A stretch of 44,099 nucleotides of DNA from an uncultured Erysipelotrichaceae bacterium (GTDB lineage: Bacteria > Bacillota_I > Bacilli_A > RF39 > UBA660), in contig CACZFH010000012.1 in the NCBI GenBank assembly GCA_902780395.1, forward strand, positions 1 to 44,099, read 5' to 3'. How positions within the stretch are numbered: position 1 is the stretch's first letter; each line of letters opens with the position of its first letter. Of the stretch, positions 1 through 8,045 are shown one piece after another. The position numbers and the translations under genes are program-made. A model generated the notes under the pieces. The model searched no databases and was not told the DNA's origin. It was given only the letters and a program-made list of their open reading frames with translations.

Positions 1-23
1 AAAAATCAAAAATAAACTAAAAA

Positions 24-48
24 CTACACCGATAAATTATCGATGTAG
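24..48 (-). terminator. intrinsic terminator of the first minus-strand gene
   Basis: CTACACCGATAA and TTATCGATGTAG form a long stem with one mismatch (C29/A43). On the minus strand it is followed by a T-rich run (the A-rich bases 1-23 on plus). It lies about 60 bases behind the zinc-ribbon gene that ends at 108. Positions 49-107 hold nothing else I can recognise. Confidence 0.7.
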
Positions 49-107
49 TCATGTTTAGAACTTTTTATTTAATGTAGAAATTTATCAAACCAGTTCTTAT
101 GTGATTT

Positions 108-854
108 TTATTTTTCTGTAATTTTATAATCTTCAGCATATATTGCAACATTTTCTTGATAAGCCTCATCAAAAGATTCATAACCATAAGTAAAGCAAGC
201 ATGATCACTAGATAGATAATAAATATGATCTGTAACCTTAGAGTTACCAAGACTTGATATTACATCTTTTTCTATATTTTCATATATAACAGGAATATAT
301 AAGGTATGACGATCTTCTTGATGAAAGAAATCTTCATATGTAGCTTTATAAATTATAACTAATTTATTATAGTTTTCCTTAGATATAATATAAAGTTTTT
401 CTCTTGTAATATCACCATCAATACTAAAACTATGATTTCCATCATTAACCCCATCTGCAGACCTATTAATTTGCATAGAAGCTTGACTATCAATAATATC
501 AAAATCACGATTTTTAATTTCATTAACATCAGTTAGAAGATTCTCTTTATCAACAATTAGATCTTTATATTCTTCAAATATACTAGTATCATTAGTTTCT
601 TGTTTTCTCATAGAACCAATAATCATTACTACAACAAATATAAAAACAATACAAAAAATGGCAAGCGGTATAATAAAAAACATCTTCATTGGTTTATGAA
701 TCTTATCATAAACAAGATTAAATTTTTCAATATCACTTAAATCCCTTTCAATTTCAAAACTTCTCTTACAATACTGACATTTACATGTTTTATCAGTTTC
801 TGAGAACTCTAAATCAGCCCCGCAATTAGGACATTTTTTCTCTTTAAATTTCAC
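108..854 (-). CDS. zinc-ribbon membrane protein, function unknown
   Basis: 248 residues. The N-terminus carries a rubredoxin-like zinc ribbon (CPNCGADL near residue 8, then CQYC near residue 26). A cytoplasmic linker follows, then one strong transmembrane segment at about residues 58-82, then a polar domain of about 160 residues predicted outside the membrane. I do not recognise the outer domain. The start is GTG at 852-854 because an AGGGTG Shine-Dalgarno lies about 8 bases upstream and the nearby ATG is out of frame. The gene is divergent from rpsF. A second zinc-ribbon membrane protein occurs at 10370-11779, but the two are alike only in plan. Function cannot be assigned. Confidence 0.75.
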   Translation of the reverse strand: MKFKEKKCPNCGADLEFSETDKTCKCQYCKRSFEIERDLSDIEKFNLVYDKIHKPMKMFFIIPLAIFCIVFIFVVVMIIGSMRKQETNDTSIFEEYKDLIVDKENLLTDVNEIKNRDFDIIDSQASMQINRSADGVNDGNHSFSIDGDITREKLYIISKENYNKLVIIYKATYEDFFHQEDRHTLYIPVIYENIEKDVISSLGNSKVTDHIYYLSSDHACFTYGYESFDEAYQENVAIYAEDYKITEK

Positions 855-911
855 AAAGCATCACCCTAATAAAAATATAACACAAAAAAAATAAAAAGAA
901 AAGAAATAAAC

Positions 912-940
912 TAGACATTTTAATATTTATTTGTTATAAT
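912..940 (+). promoter_or_regulatory. sigma-A promoter of rpsF-ssb-rpsR
   Basis: -35 TAGACA (912-917), a 17-base spacer and a perfect -10 TATAAT (935-940). The same TAGACA-17-TATAAT arrangement recurs before the DHH gene at 2465-2493. Confidence 0.85.
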
Positions 941-1009
941 ACCTTCGAGTATTTTGAATACTCCTTGCTATCAAAGAGATAGCCATAAGTCCAAAAGGAG
1001 GTGTAGAAC
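941..1009 (+). promoter_or_regulatory. rpsF leader with two hairpins
   Basis: The leader holds two hairpins: GAGTATT/AATACTC (947-953 with 957-963) and GCTATC/GATAGC (967-972 with 978-983). The AAGGAGGTG ribosome-binding site (996-1004) follows. Known Firmicutes rpsF leaders bind the S6:S18 pair for feedback control. I do not see the CCG bulge described for that motif, so autoregulation here is only inferred from position. Confidence 0.45.
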
Positions 1010-1297
1010 GTGAATAAATACGAAATGATGTTCATTGTTAGACCAGATATGGAAGAAGCTGAAATTAAAAATACAGCTGAAAATATGAAAAAGGTTCTAA
1101 CTGACGCAAAAGCTAAGATCATTGAAGAAAAATCAATGGGACAAAAAGAATTAGCTTATGAAATTAAAAAATTCAACACAGGATATTATTATTTATTCGT
1201 AGTAGAAGCTAGCAAAGAAGCAGAACAAGAATTCAATCGTGTTGCTAGAATTAATGAAAATTTACTTCGTCATTTAATTGTTAAAGTTGAAGAATAA
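1010..1297 (+). CDS. rpsF: 30S ribosomal protein S6
   Basis: 95 residues, the usual length. It opens MNKYEMMFIVRPDMEEAEIK and contains the GYYYLFVVEA strand typical of the S6 ferredoxin-like fold. S6 pairs with S18 in the platform of the 30S subunit. It starts at GTG (1010) six bases after a near-perfect AAGGAGGTG. It is the first gene of the conserved rpsF-ssb-rpsR operon; the gap to ssb is 17 bases. Confidence 0.97.
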   Translation: MNKYEMMFIVRPDMEEAEIKNTAENMKKVLTDAKAKIIEEKSMGQKELAYEIKKFNTGYYYLFVVEASKEAEQEFNRVARINENLLRHLIVKVEE

Positions 1298-1314
1298 AAA
1301 ATAAGAGGTATTAT

Positions 1315-1794
1315 ATGAATAAAGTTTTTTTAATAGGAAGATTAACAAGAGATCCAGAATTAAGATATACCGGAAGTAATATTCCCGTAGCAACATTTTC
1401 AATAGCTGTTAATAGAAACTATTCAAATCAACAAGGTGAAAGAGAAGCAGATTTTATTAATATTGTAGTTTGGAGAAAACAAGCTGAAAATGTAAAAAAT
1501 TATCTTACCCAAGGAAGTCAAGTAGCAATAGATGGTAGAATTCAAACAAGAAGTTATGATGATAATAATGGACAAAAGAGATATGTAACGGAAGTAGTAG
1601 CCGATAATGTTGAATTTCTAGGATCAAAAAATTCCTCAAATAATTCAAATAATGGAAATGCATCTAACAATGCAGGACCAAGTCCATATGATTTTGGTGA
1701 AGCACCAGAACCAAAAGGAACAGATGTTGACAGTAATCCATATGCTGATTTTGGAGCAAGTATCGAAATTAGTGATGATGAATTACCATTCTAA
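1315..1794 (+). CDS. ssb: single-stranded DNA-binding protein
   Basis: 159 residues. The OB fold covers about residues 1-105 ([40 protein letters not shown]). It is followed by a flexible Asn/Ser/Gly/Pro-rich linker and the acidic tip DDELPF, which docks SSB-interacting replication and repair proteins. It sits between rpsF and rpsR, as in most Firmicutes, so it is the essential housekeeping SSB and not the accessory competence paralogue. ATG at 1315 has AGAGG eight bases upstream. Confidence 0.97.
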   Translation: MNKVFLIGRLTRDPELRYTGSNIPVATFSIAVNRNYSNQQGEREADFINIVVWRKQAENVKNYLTQGSQVAIDGRIQTRSYDDNNGQKRYVTEVVADNVEFLGSKNSSNNSNNGNASNNAGPSPYDFGEAPEPKGTDVDSNPYADFGASIEISDDELPF

Positions 1795-1814
1795 TTAATA
1801 AAGGAGGATACAGT

Positions 1815-2030
1815 ATGGCAGAATTTGCTCGTAAAAAGAAAAAAGTATGTATGATGTGTACTGGAAAAACAGTAGATTATAAAGATCCAGAAACATTAAA
1901 AAGATATACAAATGAAAAAGGTAAAATAGTTCCAAGAAGAGTTACAGGAAACTGTGCTCTACATCAAAGAGTAATTGCTAGAGAAATCAAAAGAGCTCGC
2001 GCAATAGCATTAATGCCTTATTCAAGATAA
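1815..2030 (+). CDS. rpsR: 30S ribosomal protein S18
   Basis: 71 residues. It contains CMMC near the N-terminus and a later GNCALHQR, so it looks like a zinc-binding (C+) form of S18. The C-terminal half ([20 protein letters not shown]) is diagnostic. AAGGAGG precedes the ATG. Last gene of the rpsF operon; a terminator stem begins inside its stop codon. Confidence 0.97.
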   Translation: MAEFARKKKKVCMMCTGKTVDYKDPETLKRYTNEKGKIVPRRVTGNCALHQRVIAREIKRARAIALMPYSR

Positions 2031-2053
2031 GAGAAAAACTCTTATCTTTTTTT
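2026..2053 (+). terminator. terminator of rpsF-ssb-rpsR
   Basis: Perfect 8-bp stem GATAAGAG/CTCTTATC (2026-2033 with 2039-2046), an A5 loop and seven T. The stop codon of rpsR lies inside the 5' arm. Confidence 0.92.
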
Positions 2054-2111
2054 CTTAACGTAAAGTAAAAAGAAAATAAGTTCAAAATATGCACAAAATA
2101 AAAAAGTGTGC

Positions 2112-2117
2112 TACAAT
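2112..2117 (+). promoter_or_regulatory. -10 element of the small RNA gene
   Basis: TACAAT at 2112-2117. The best -35 candidate (TGCACA, 2090-2095) is weak. The element places transcription start at about 2123, exactly where the terminal helix of the downstream RNA begins. Confidence 0.5.
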
Positions 2118-2122
2118 AGAAT

Positions 2123-2293
2123 TGTCTAAAAGATATTGAGCTTTTGTTAAAACCGACTAAGTAACAATACGGGAATTCGGAACAAGTCAACTGGTGTTGA
2201 AAGCCTATCATCGAATAGGAATCCTAAAAGTTGAGTATGAATACCCACCTATAATAAGCGGGTTTTGCCGCTTCAATCTTTAGACATTTTTTT
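2123..2293 (+). ncRNA. ssrS: structured small RNA, probable 6S RNA
   Basis: About 165-170 bases with no coding frame. The 5' end TGTCTAAAAGATATTGAGC pairs with the 3' end GCTTCAATCTTTAGACA, closing the molecule as a long rod, and a T-run (2287-2293) follows at once. Inside is a hairpin GCGG-GTTTTG-CCGC (2258-2271) preceded by ACCCACCT. A closed rod with a central open part, this length, its own -10 and a terminator built from the terminal helix fit 6S RNA, which binds sigma-A polymerase. The call rests on architecture and vague sequence resemblance; a covariance-model scan (Rfam 6S) would decide. Confidence 0.55.
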
Positions 2294-2302
2294 ATTATTA
2301 TG

Positions 2303-2330
2303 AAATGTAGAAAAAATCTACATTTTTTTT
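2303..2330 (+). terminator. second terminator behind the small RNA
   Basis: AAATGTAG/CTACATTT perfect stem (2303-2310 with 2318-2325), loop of seven bases, then a T-run. Confidence 0.8.
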
Positions 2331-2416
2331 ATTAAAAATCTTTAATTGTTTAACAAATTATATTATATAAAGCCAATTAAGGAGAAGTGTAACGACAAAT
2401 CAAAAAGAAAAAAAAT

Positions 2417-2449
2417 AGAGAATTGATTTCAAAATCAAATCTCTTTTAT
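2417..2449 (+). terminator. orphan terminator-like hairpin
   Basis: AGAGAATTGATTT pairs with AAATCAAATCTCT (one mismatch), two-base loop, followed by TTTTATT. No gene ends just before it. Between 2331 and 2416 I see only AT-rich sequence with AAGGAG followed by GTG TAA (about 2378-2392), so no coding sequence. It may insulate the DHH promoter. Confidence 0.55.
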
Positions 2450-2464
2450 TATGCTCTGTTATAT

Positions 2465-2493
2465 TAGACAAAAAAAGCGAAGTATTATATAAT
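2465..2493 (+). promoter_or_regulatory. promoter of the DHH gene - rplI - dnaB operon
   Basis: TAGACA (2465-2470), 17-base spacer, TATAAT (2488-2493). GGAGGG (2511-2516) follows as ribosome-binding site for ATG 2520. Confidence 0.88.
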
Positions 2494-2519
2494 AGAATAG
2501 GAACTTTATAGGAGGGACT

Positions 2520-3506
2520 ATGAGTATAATCAAAGAAAGAAAAAAATTAAATAGAGCTGTTAGAAAAGCCAAAACAATATTTTTAATGGCTCACAGAGAT
2601 CTTGATTTAGATGCTTTAGGTAGTTCAATTGGAATGAATATGATTTTAAAGCGTCGAAAAAAGAAATGCTTTATTATCATAGATGATAAGACTCACGAAC
2701 CAGGTGTAGAAAAAGTTCTAAGAGAATTAGAGGGATGTATTGACATTATAAAAAGCGAGGATGTGGAGCAAAATAAGCATCCTAAAGAAAGCAAGAACTT
2801 ATTAATGATACTAGATACCAATAAAACAGAATTGGTTCAAAATAAAGATGTTTTAAAACAATTTAACCATAAAATAGTGATTGACCATCATGATTTAGGA
2901 AAAACATCAATAAAAGATGCCATCATGATAAATGATAACAAAGTATCAAGTACTTGTGAAATGATAGCAAGTTTAATAGAATACTATGATGTTGAGATAG
3001 ATTCATACTATGCCACTATTCTATTATCCGGAATAGTCTTAGATACTAATAACTATACTCTAAACACAACATCAGAGACATTCTATATGTCTTACTACCT
3101 AACTTCATTAGGAGCAAGTGCTAAAAAGGTACAATATCTATTAAAACAAGATTTACAAGAATATACTGAAAGACAGAAATTATTATCAGCTATAGAAACA
3201 ATTAATAATAATATAGCCTTTACTAAAGCAACTCCTTATACTCAATATAGGAGAGAAGATTTAGCAAAAGTAGCAGATACCTTATTATTTTTCAACAATA
3301 TAGAAGCATCCTTTGTTATTGGAAAAATAGGAAAAGACACTATAGGATTAAGTGCTAGAAGCTTAGGAAATTATGATATTGGAAAAGTACTGGAAAAACT
3401 TGGCGGCGGAGGAGATACCTTCAATGGAGCTGCTAAATTTGAAAAAACAACAATTAGTAAAGTTGAACAAGAATTGAAGAAAATAATTAAAGAAGAAGGC
3501 GAATAA
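2520..3506 (+). CDS. stand-alone DHH/DHHA1 phosphodiesterase at the gdpP locus
   Basis: 328 residues. The DHH domain holds H25 and D29/D31 (AHRDLDLDALG), the DHH signature (IVIDHHDLG, about residue 121) and a later LDTNNYT. The C-terminal DHHA1 domain has a glycine motif GGGGDTFNGAA near residue 295. The gene lies directly before rplI and dnaB, the place of gdpP (c-di-AMP phosphodiesterase). GdpP proteins are about 660 residues with two membrane helices, a PAS and a degenerate GGDEF domain; all of that is absent, so this matches only the catalytic C-terminal half. Cleavage of c-di-AMP or pApA is inferred from family and position. Note that GGGH of the usual DHHA1 motif reads GGGGD here. Confidence 0.85.
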   Translation: MSIIKERKKLNRAVRKAKTIFLMAHRDLDLDALGSSIGMNMILKRRKKKCFIIIDDKTHEPGVEKVLRELEGCIDIIKSEDVEQNKHPKESKNLLMILDTNKTELVQNKDVLKQFNHKIVIDHHDLGKTSIKDAIMINDNKVSSTCEMIASLIEYYDVEIDSYYATILLSGIVLDTNNYTLNTTSETFYMSYYLTSLGASAKKVQYLLKQDLQEYTERQKLLSAIETINNNIAFTKATPYTQYRREDLAKVADTLLFFNNIEASFVIGKIGKDTIGLSARSLGNYDIGKVLEKLGGGGDTFNGAAKFEKTTISKVEQELKKIIKEEGE

Positions 3507-3507
3507 T

Positions 3508-3948
3508 ATGGAAGTAATTTTTATCAAAGATTTAAAAAATCAAGGTAAAAAGGGGCAAATTAAAGAAGTAAAGGACGGTTATGCTGAAAATTTCTTAATT
3601 AAAAATGGTTACGCTGTAAAAAAGACCAAAGAAAATGTAGCTAAGCTTAACCATGAATTAGCCAAAAAAGAACAAGAAAATGAAAAAAATAAATTAGAAG
3701 CCTTAAAACTAAAAGAAGAATTATCTAAAGTAGTACTAGAATTTAAAGTAAAAACAGGAGAAGGGGACAAAGTCTTTGGAAGTGTAACACCAAAGCAAAT
3801 CAAAGAAGAATTGGAGAAAAAAGGGTATAAAATAGAAAAAAATAAGATTGATAAAACAATGCCGATTGCCTCTTTAGGTTTTCATAATGTTGAAATCAAT
3901 CTCTATAATGATATTTCAACAACTATAAAAGTTCACGTAATAAAATAG
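3508..3948 (+). CDS. rplI: 50S ribosomal protein L9
   Basis: 146 residues. The N-terminal RNA-binding domain is clear (MEVIFIKDLKNQGKKGQIKE, then DGYAENFLIKNGYA). A long charged helix links it to the C-terminal domain. One base separates its ATG from the stop of the DHH gene, so the two are probably translationally coupled. L9 binds 23S rRNA near the L1 stalk. Confidence 0.97.
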   Translation: MEVIFIKDLKNQGKKGQIKEVKDGYAENFLIKNGYAVKKTKENVAKLNHELAKKEQENEKNKLEALKLKEELSKVVLEFKVKTGEGDKVFGSVTPKQIKEELEKKGYKIEKNKIDKTMPIASLGFHNVEINLYNDISTTIKVHVIK

Positions 3949-3958
3949 AGGTGATTAG

Positions 3959-5320
3959 ATGCCAACTAGAGTTTTACCAAATAACTTAGAAGCAGAAGAA
4001 TCTGTTTTAGGGGCATGCTTCTTATCAAAATATGCCTTACAAAAAGCAGCAGAAAACTTAAGTGAAAATTCATTCTACAGCAGTAAAAATGGCAAAATAT
4101 TCTCTACAATGCTAGCTTTATTTGAAGAAAAAACACCCATTGATATAACAACAGTTACAAGTTATTTAAAGAAAAAAAATGAATTATCAGAAGTAGGAGG
4201 AGTAGAATACCTAACAGAAGTATTAAACTATGTTCCTACAGCTAGTAATATAGATTACTATATCAAAAATGTAGAAGAATCCTATATCTTAAGAAATCTA
4301 ATTACCACCGCGGAAGAAATTGCTCAAGAAGGATATAACCCAGATGAAACTGTAAATGAAATATTAGATAATTCCGAAAAAAAAATATTAGGAATTGTTA
4401 AAAATAGAAAATCAAGTGAATTTAGAACGATAAAAGACATTCTTGCAAAGACTCAGTCAGATTTAGAAAAGTTATCTGAAAATAAAGGAGAAATCACAGG
4501 GTTAGAAACTGGCTGGTATGACTTTGACCGATTAACAACGGGATTACATCCTAATGAATTTATAATCATTGCTGCCAGACCAGCTATGGGAAAAACAGCC
4601 TTTGCTCTTAATTTAGCCACACATGTGGCTATGAAACAAGAAAAATCAGTAGCTTTATTTAACTTAGAAATGAGTGCTGAGCAATTAGCCATGCGTATTT
4701 TATCGTCATTGGGTCAAATCGAAGGGTTCAAATTAAGAACTGGAAACTTAATCAATCAAGATTGGAAAAGAATTAATGAAGCAGTATCACAATTATCTAA
4801 TACTAATTTAGTAATGGATGATACTCCAGGTATCACGATAGGAGAAATAAGAGCTAAATGTCGTAGAATAGCCAGTAGTGAAAAAGGCTTAGCATTAGTT
4901 GTTATTGACTACTTACAATTAATTTCAGGTGGCAAGAACTATGGTGCCAATCGTCAACAAGAAGTATCTGATATTTCAAGAAGTTTAAAAACATTAGCAA
5001 TGGAACTTGGAGTACCAGTAATTGCCCTTTCTCAATTATCCAGAGGAGTAGAAGCACGTGAAGATAAAAGACCATTGATGAGTGACTTAAGAGAGTCAGG
5101 TTCTATTGAGCAAGATGCTGATATTGTAGCTTTCTTATATCGTGATGACTACTATAATAAGGAAGCTAGAACTGAAGATAATACAAGTATTAGTGAACTA
5201 ATAATTGGAAAGCATCGTAATGGACCAACCGCTACCATAGAATTATTATTCAAAAAGAACACATCAACCTTTTTAAATATAAGAAAAGAAAAGAAACAGG
5301 AGGGATTGCCTAGTGAATAA
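3959..5320 (+). CDS. dnaB: replicative DNA helicase
   Basis: 453 residues, the normal length. The N-terminal domain (about 5-110) starts NNLEAEESVLGACF. The RecA-like C-terminal domain has Walker A ARPAMGKT at about residue 205, Walker B VVIDYLQL near 320, the QEVSDISRSLK motif and the arginine-finger region. It is the ring helicase that unwinds DNA at the replication fork (DnaC in Bacillus nomenclature). No intein is present. RBS AGAGGTG precedes ATG 3959. Its last eight bases overlap the next gene. Confidence 0.97.
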   Translation: MPTRVLPNNLEAEESVLGACFLSKYALQKAAENLSENSFYSSKNGKIFSTMLALFEEKTPIDITTVTSYLKKKNELSEVGGVEYLTEVLNYVPTASNIDYYIKNVEESYILRNLITTAEEIAQEGYNPDETVNEILDNSEKKILGIVKNRKSSEFRTIKDILAKTQSDLEKLSENKGEITGLETGWYDFDRLTTGLHPNEFIIIAARPAMGKTAFALNLATHVAMKQEKSVALFNLEMSAEQLAMRILSSLGQIEGFKLRTGNLINQDWKRINEAVSQLSNTNLVMDDTPGITIGEIRAKCRRIASSEKGLALVVIDYLQLISGGKNYGANRQQEVSDISRSLKTLAMELGVPVIALSQLSRGVEAREDKRPLMSDLRESGSIEQDADIVAFLYRDDYYNKEARTEDNTSISELIIGKHRNGPTATIELLFKKNTSTFLNIRKEKKQEGLPSE

Positions 5321-6809
5321 AAAAATTAATGGAATACTTCTTTTTGTCATAAGCTTATCATTACCATTTCTAACAGGCTTTACCAATATTTCATCAACTC
5401 CTAAAACTGTATATAGGGTATACTTAAAAGGAGAAGCTATAGGAGCTATAAAATCAAAAAAATCATTTGAAAATTATATTGACAAAAAGCAAGAAGAAAT
5501 CAAAAAGAAATATAATGTAAAAAAAGTATATGCTCCAGTAGATTTAGATATTGTTAAAGAGATTACTTTTGAAAGTACCATCAAGACAAATAAAGAAATA
5601 TATGATGAAATAAAGGATATATCACCATTTACTATTAATGGATACATCATAAAGATAAAAGGATTAGATACAAAAGATAGTGAAGGAAACGTAATAAAAG
5701 GACAAACTCAAAAAATATATGTTCTAGATAAATCTGTATTTACTAGTGCTATTGAAAAGACAGCCAAATCTTTTATTACCTCAGAAGCTTATGAAGCATA
5801 TGCCAATGATACACAAAAAGAGATTAAAGACACAGGAAAAATAATTGAAAACATCTACATTAAGAACAAAATAACCATCAAAAAAGATAAGATTCCCGTA
5901 GATAAAACAATCTATACAACTGAAGAAGAATTAAGTAAATATCTTTTATTTGGAACAACAGAACCACAAGCTACTTATATTATCCAAGATGGAGATACCA
6001 TTAGCGATGTGGCATTCAACAACAAAATATCAGTAGAAGAATTCTTAATTGCCAATCCAAATCTCCAAGGAGAAAATAGTTTATTATCTCCAGGTCAAGT
6101 AGTTACTTTAGGAATCTTAAAACCACAAGTAAGTGTAGTAGAAGAAGACCATATTGTAAAAGATGAAGAACAAAACTTTGCAACGAAGACAGAAGAAGAT
6201 CCTAATCAATATACAAATTATACAGTTATAAAGCAAGAAGGAATTAAAGGGCTAAATAGAGTTACTCAGAAAGTTCAAAAAGTTAATGGTGAAACAGTAT
6301 CTCTTGTAGGTCTTTCTCAAGAAGTATTAAAAGAGCCGGTAGAAGAAATAATTGTCAAAGGAACCAAACAACGTTCTTATAGTTGGTCTGGAGGATATGG
6401 AAACTTAATTATTACTAAGGGAATGTTTGGTTGGCCAGCAACCTGTTCAACCGTATCAAGTGGCTTCGGTTGGAGATGGGGAGTTCTTCATGATGGAACA
6501 GACATTGCTGGTTGTGGATACGGTTCAAATATATTTGCCGCAGAATCTGGAGAAGTTGTAACAGTAGGATATAAATATGATAATGGTCAATATATAACAA
6601 TAAGACATGATAATGGATATTATACAATGTATGCTCACCTATGTAGTGGCTGTACATATGTAAAACAAGGAGATAGGGTACAAAGAGGACAACCAATAGG
6701 AGGAATGGGACAAACTGGTTTTGCAACAGGAGTTCACTTACATTATGCTATTTGGACAGGTCCACCATATGCCGGAGGAACAGCGTTAAACGCTATGAAT
6801 TTTTATTAA
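5313..6809 (+). CDS. secreted LysM-G5-M23 peptidoglycan endopeptidase
   Basis: 498 residues. N-terminal signal or anchor segment (about residues 5-22). A unique region runs to about 215, then comes a LysM domain (TYIIQDGDTISDVAF, about 222-270), a G5 domain (about 300-350, EEIIVKGTK end) and a C-terminal M23 domain. The M23 zinc and catalytic residues are all present: HDGTD, YAHL and HLHYAI. It should cut cross-bridges of peptidoglycan outside the membrane, with LysM and G5 for wall binding. Start GTG 5313 overlaps dnaB by eight bases; AGGAGG lies just upstream (about 5299-5304). Confidence 0.9.
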   Translation: MNKKINGILLFVISLSLPFLTGFTNISSTPKTVYRVYLKGEAIGAIKSKKSFENYIDKKQEEIKKKYNVKKVYAPVDLDIVKEITFESTIKTNKEIYDEIKDISPFTINGYIIKIKGLDTKDSEGNVIKGQTQKIYVLDKSVFTSAIEKTAKSFITSEAYEAYANDTQKEIKDTGKIIENIYIKNKITIKKDKIPVDKTIYTTEEELSKYLLFGTTEPQATYIIQDGDTISDVAFNNKISVEEFLIANPNLQGENSLLSPGQVVTLGILKPQVSVVEEDHIVKDEEQNFATKTEEDPNQYTNYTVIKQEGIKGLNRVTQKVQKVNGETVSLVGLSQEVLKEPVEEIIVKGTKQRSYSWSGGYGNLIITKGMFGWPATCSTVSSGFGWRWGVLHDGTDIAGCGYGSNIFAAESGEVVTVGYKYDNGQYITIRHDNGYYTMYAHLCSGCTYVKQGDRVQRGQPIGGMGQTGFATGVHLHYAIWTGPPYAGGTALNAMNFY

Positions 6810-6810
6810 T

Positions 6811-7566
6811 ATGAAAATCAAAACACTAGCAAGTGGTTCTAAAGGTAATTGTACAATTGTGTTATGTGAAGATACAAAAATAATAATAGATATGGGAATT
6901 TCCTACTTGACTTTAAAAAGAAGTTTAGAAGAAAATTCCCTTTCTTTAGATGATTTTTCAGGAATTCTCATAACCCATTGTCATAATGACCACATAAAAG
7001 GACTTGCTTCTTTAGTAAAGCATTCACAATTAAATGTCTACATACCAGAAGCAATGTATGACAGTATAAAAGAATATGTACCTTATCCAAAATGTATATT
7101 TGTAGAAGATGAGTTTTTTATAAATGATGTAAAGATAGAATTAATTCATACTTCTCATGATGCCCCATATTCAGTTGGCTTTATCATCGAAAAAGAAAAT
7201 AAAAGTATTGTCTATGTAACAGATACTGGCTACATCAATCGTAAATATCTTGCAAAGATGGTAGGAAAAAATGCCTATTTAATAGAGAGCAATCACGATG
7301 AAAAAATGTTAATGGATGGACCATATCCAAGATATTTAAAAGAAAGAGTAATAAGTGATAGAGGACACCTATCAAACAGGACAACAGCTAAATATCTAAA
7401 AAAAATAGTTAATTCAAATACAAATAATATAATACTAGCTCATTTAAGTGAAATAAATAATACCGAAGAAAAAGCTCTAGAAGCCATGCACGAGGAAGAA
7501 TTAGATAGAACAATCACCATTACAATTGCTAGACAACATGAAGAAGGACCATTGATAGAAGTATAA
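6811..7566 (+). CDS. walJ: WalJ/YycJ metallo-beta-lactamase-fold hydrolase
   Basis: 251 residues. The MBL metal motif THCHNDH is at about residue 56, with later HTSHDAPYSVGF, TDTG and a C-terminal LAHLSE. This family is YycJ/WalJ, linked in Bacilli to the WalRK cell-wall regulon and reported as a nuclease. It follows the cell-wall peptidase with one base between stop and ATG and precedes rlmH, which in Bacillus also lies close to the yyc cluster. walRK itself is not in the window. The exact substrate is not established. Confidence 0.85.
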   Translation: MKIKTLASGSKGNCTIVLCEDTKIIIDMGISYLTLKRSLEENSLSLDDFSGILITHCHNDHIKGLASLVKHSQLNVYIPEAMYDSIKEYVPYPKCIFVEDEFFINDVKIELIHTSHDAPYSVGFIIEKENKSIVYVTDTGYINRKYLAKMVGKNAYLIESNHDEKMLMDGPYPRYLKERVISDRGHLSNRTTAKYLKKIVNSNTNNIILAHLSEINNTEEKALEAMHEEELDRTITITIARQHEEGPLIEV

Positions 7567-7581
7567 GGGGATGAGACAAAC

Positions 7582-8037
7582 ATGATAAAAATAATAACAG
7601 TAGGATACTTAAAAGAACAATATCTAAAAGACGCAATAAATGAATACTTAAAAAGACTTAGAAAGTATACAAATATCGAAATAATAGAAGTAAAAGATGA
7701 AGGATTAGTAGAAAAAGAAAAAACACTAAAATTAGAAGAAGAAAAAATACTAAAATATATTCAAGATAAAGATTATATAATTACCCTAGAAATAGAAGGA
7801 AAAGAGTTAGATTCAATAGAATTTGCCAATAAAATTGATAAAATTCATCAAGAATATAGTAATATAACCTTTATCATTGGAGGAAGTTATGGTCTTTCAA
7901 ATACCATAAAACAAAAATCTAACTATCATTTATCATTTTCTAAACTAACATTTCCCCATCAATTATTTAGAGTATTATTGCTAGAGCAACTATATCGGTC
8001 TTATAAAATTAATAACCACGAAAGTTATCATAAGTAG
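7582..8037 (+). CDS. rlmH: 23S rRNA (pseudouridine1915-N3)-methyltransferase
   Basis: 151 residues, a SPOUT knot methyltransferase. Diagnostic motifs are FIIGGSYGLS (SAM-binding knot) and the C-terminal block LTFPHQLFRVLLLEQLYRSY ending NNHESYHK. It modifies helix 69 of 23S rRNA on the assembled ribosome. AGGGGATGAG upstream gives the ribosome-binding site; gap to walJ is 15 bases. Confidence 0.95.
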   Translation: MIKIITVGYLKEQYLKDAINEYLKRLRKYTNIEIIEVKDEGLVEKEKTLKLEEEKILKYIQDKDYIITLEIEGKELDSIEFANKIDKIHQEYSNITFIIGGSYGLSNTIKQKSNYHLSFSKLTFPHQLFRVLLLEQLYRSYKINNHESYHK

Positions 8038-8045
8038 GTGAAAAT

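Noticed and set aside
941-1009. Firm assignment of the rpsF leader as an S6:S18 binding motif
   Set aside because: The CCG-containing bulge expected for that motif is not visible; only two plain hairpins are.
2520-3506. Naming the DHH protein gdpP
   Set aside because: It lacks the membrane, PAS and GGDEF domains that define GdpP; only the position and catalytic domains agree.
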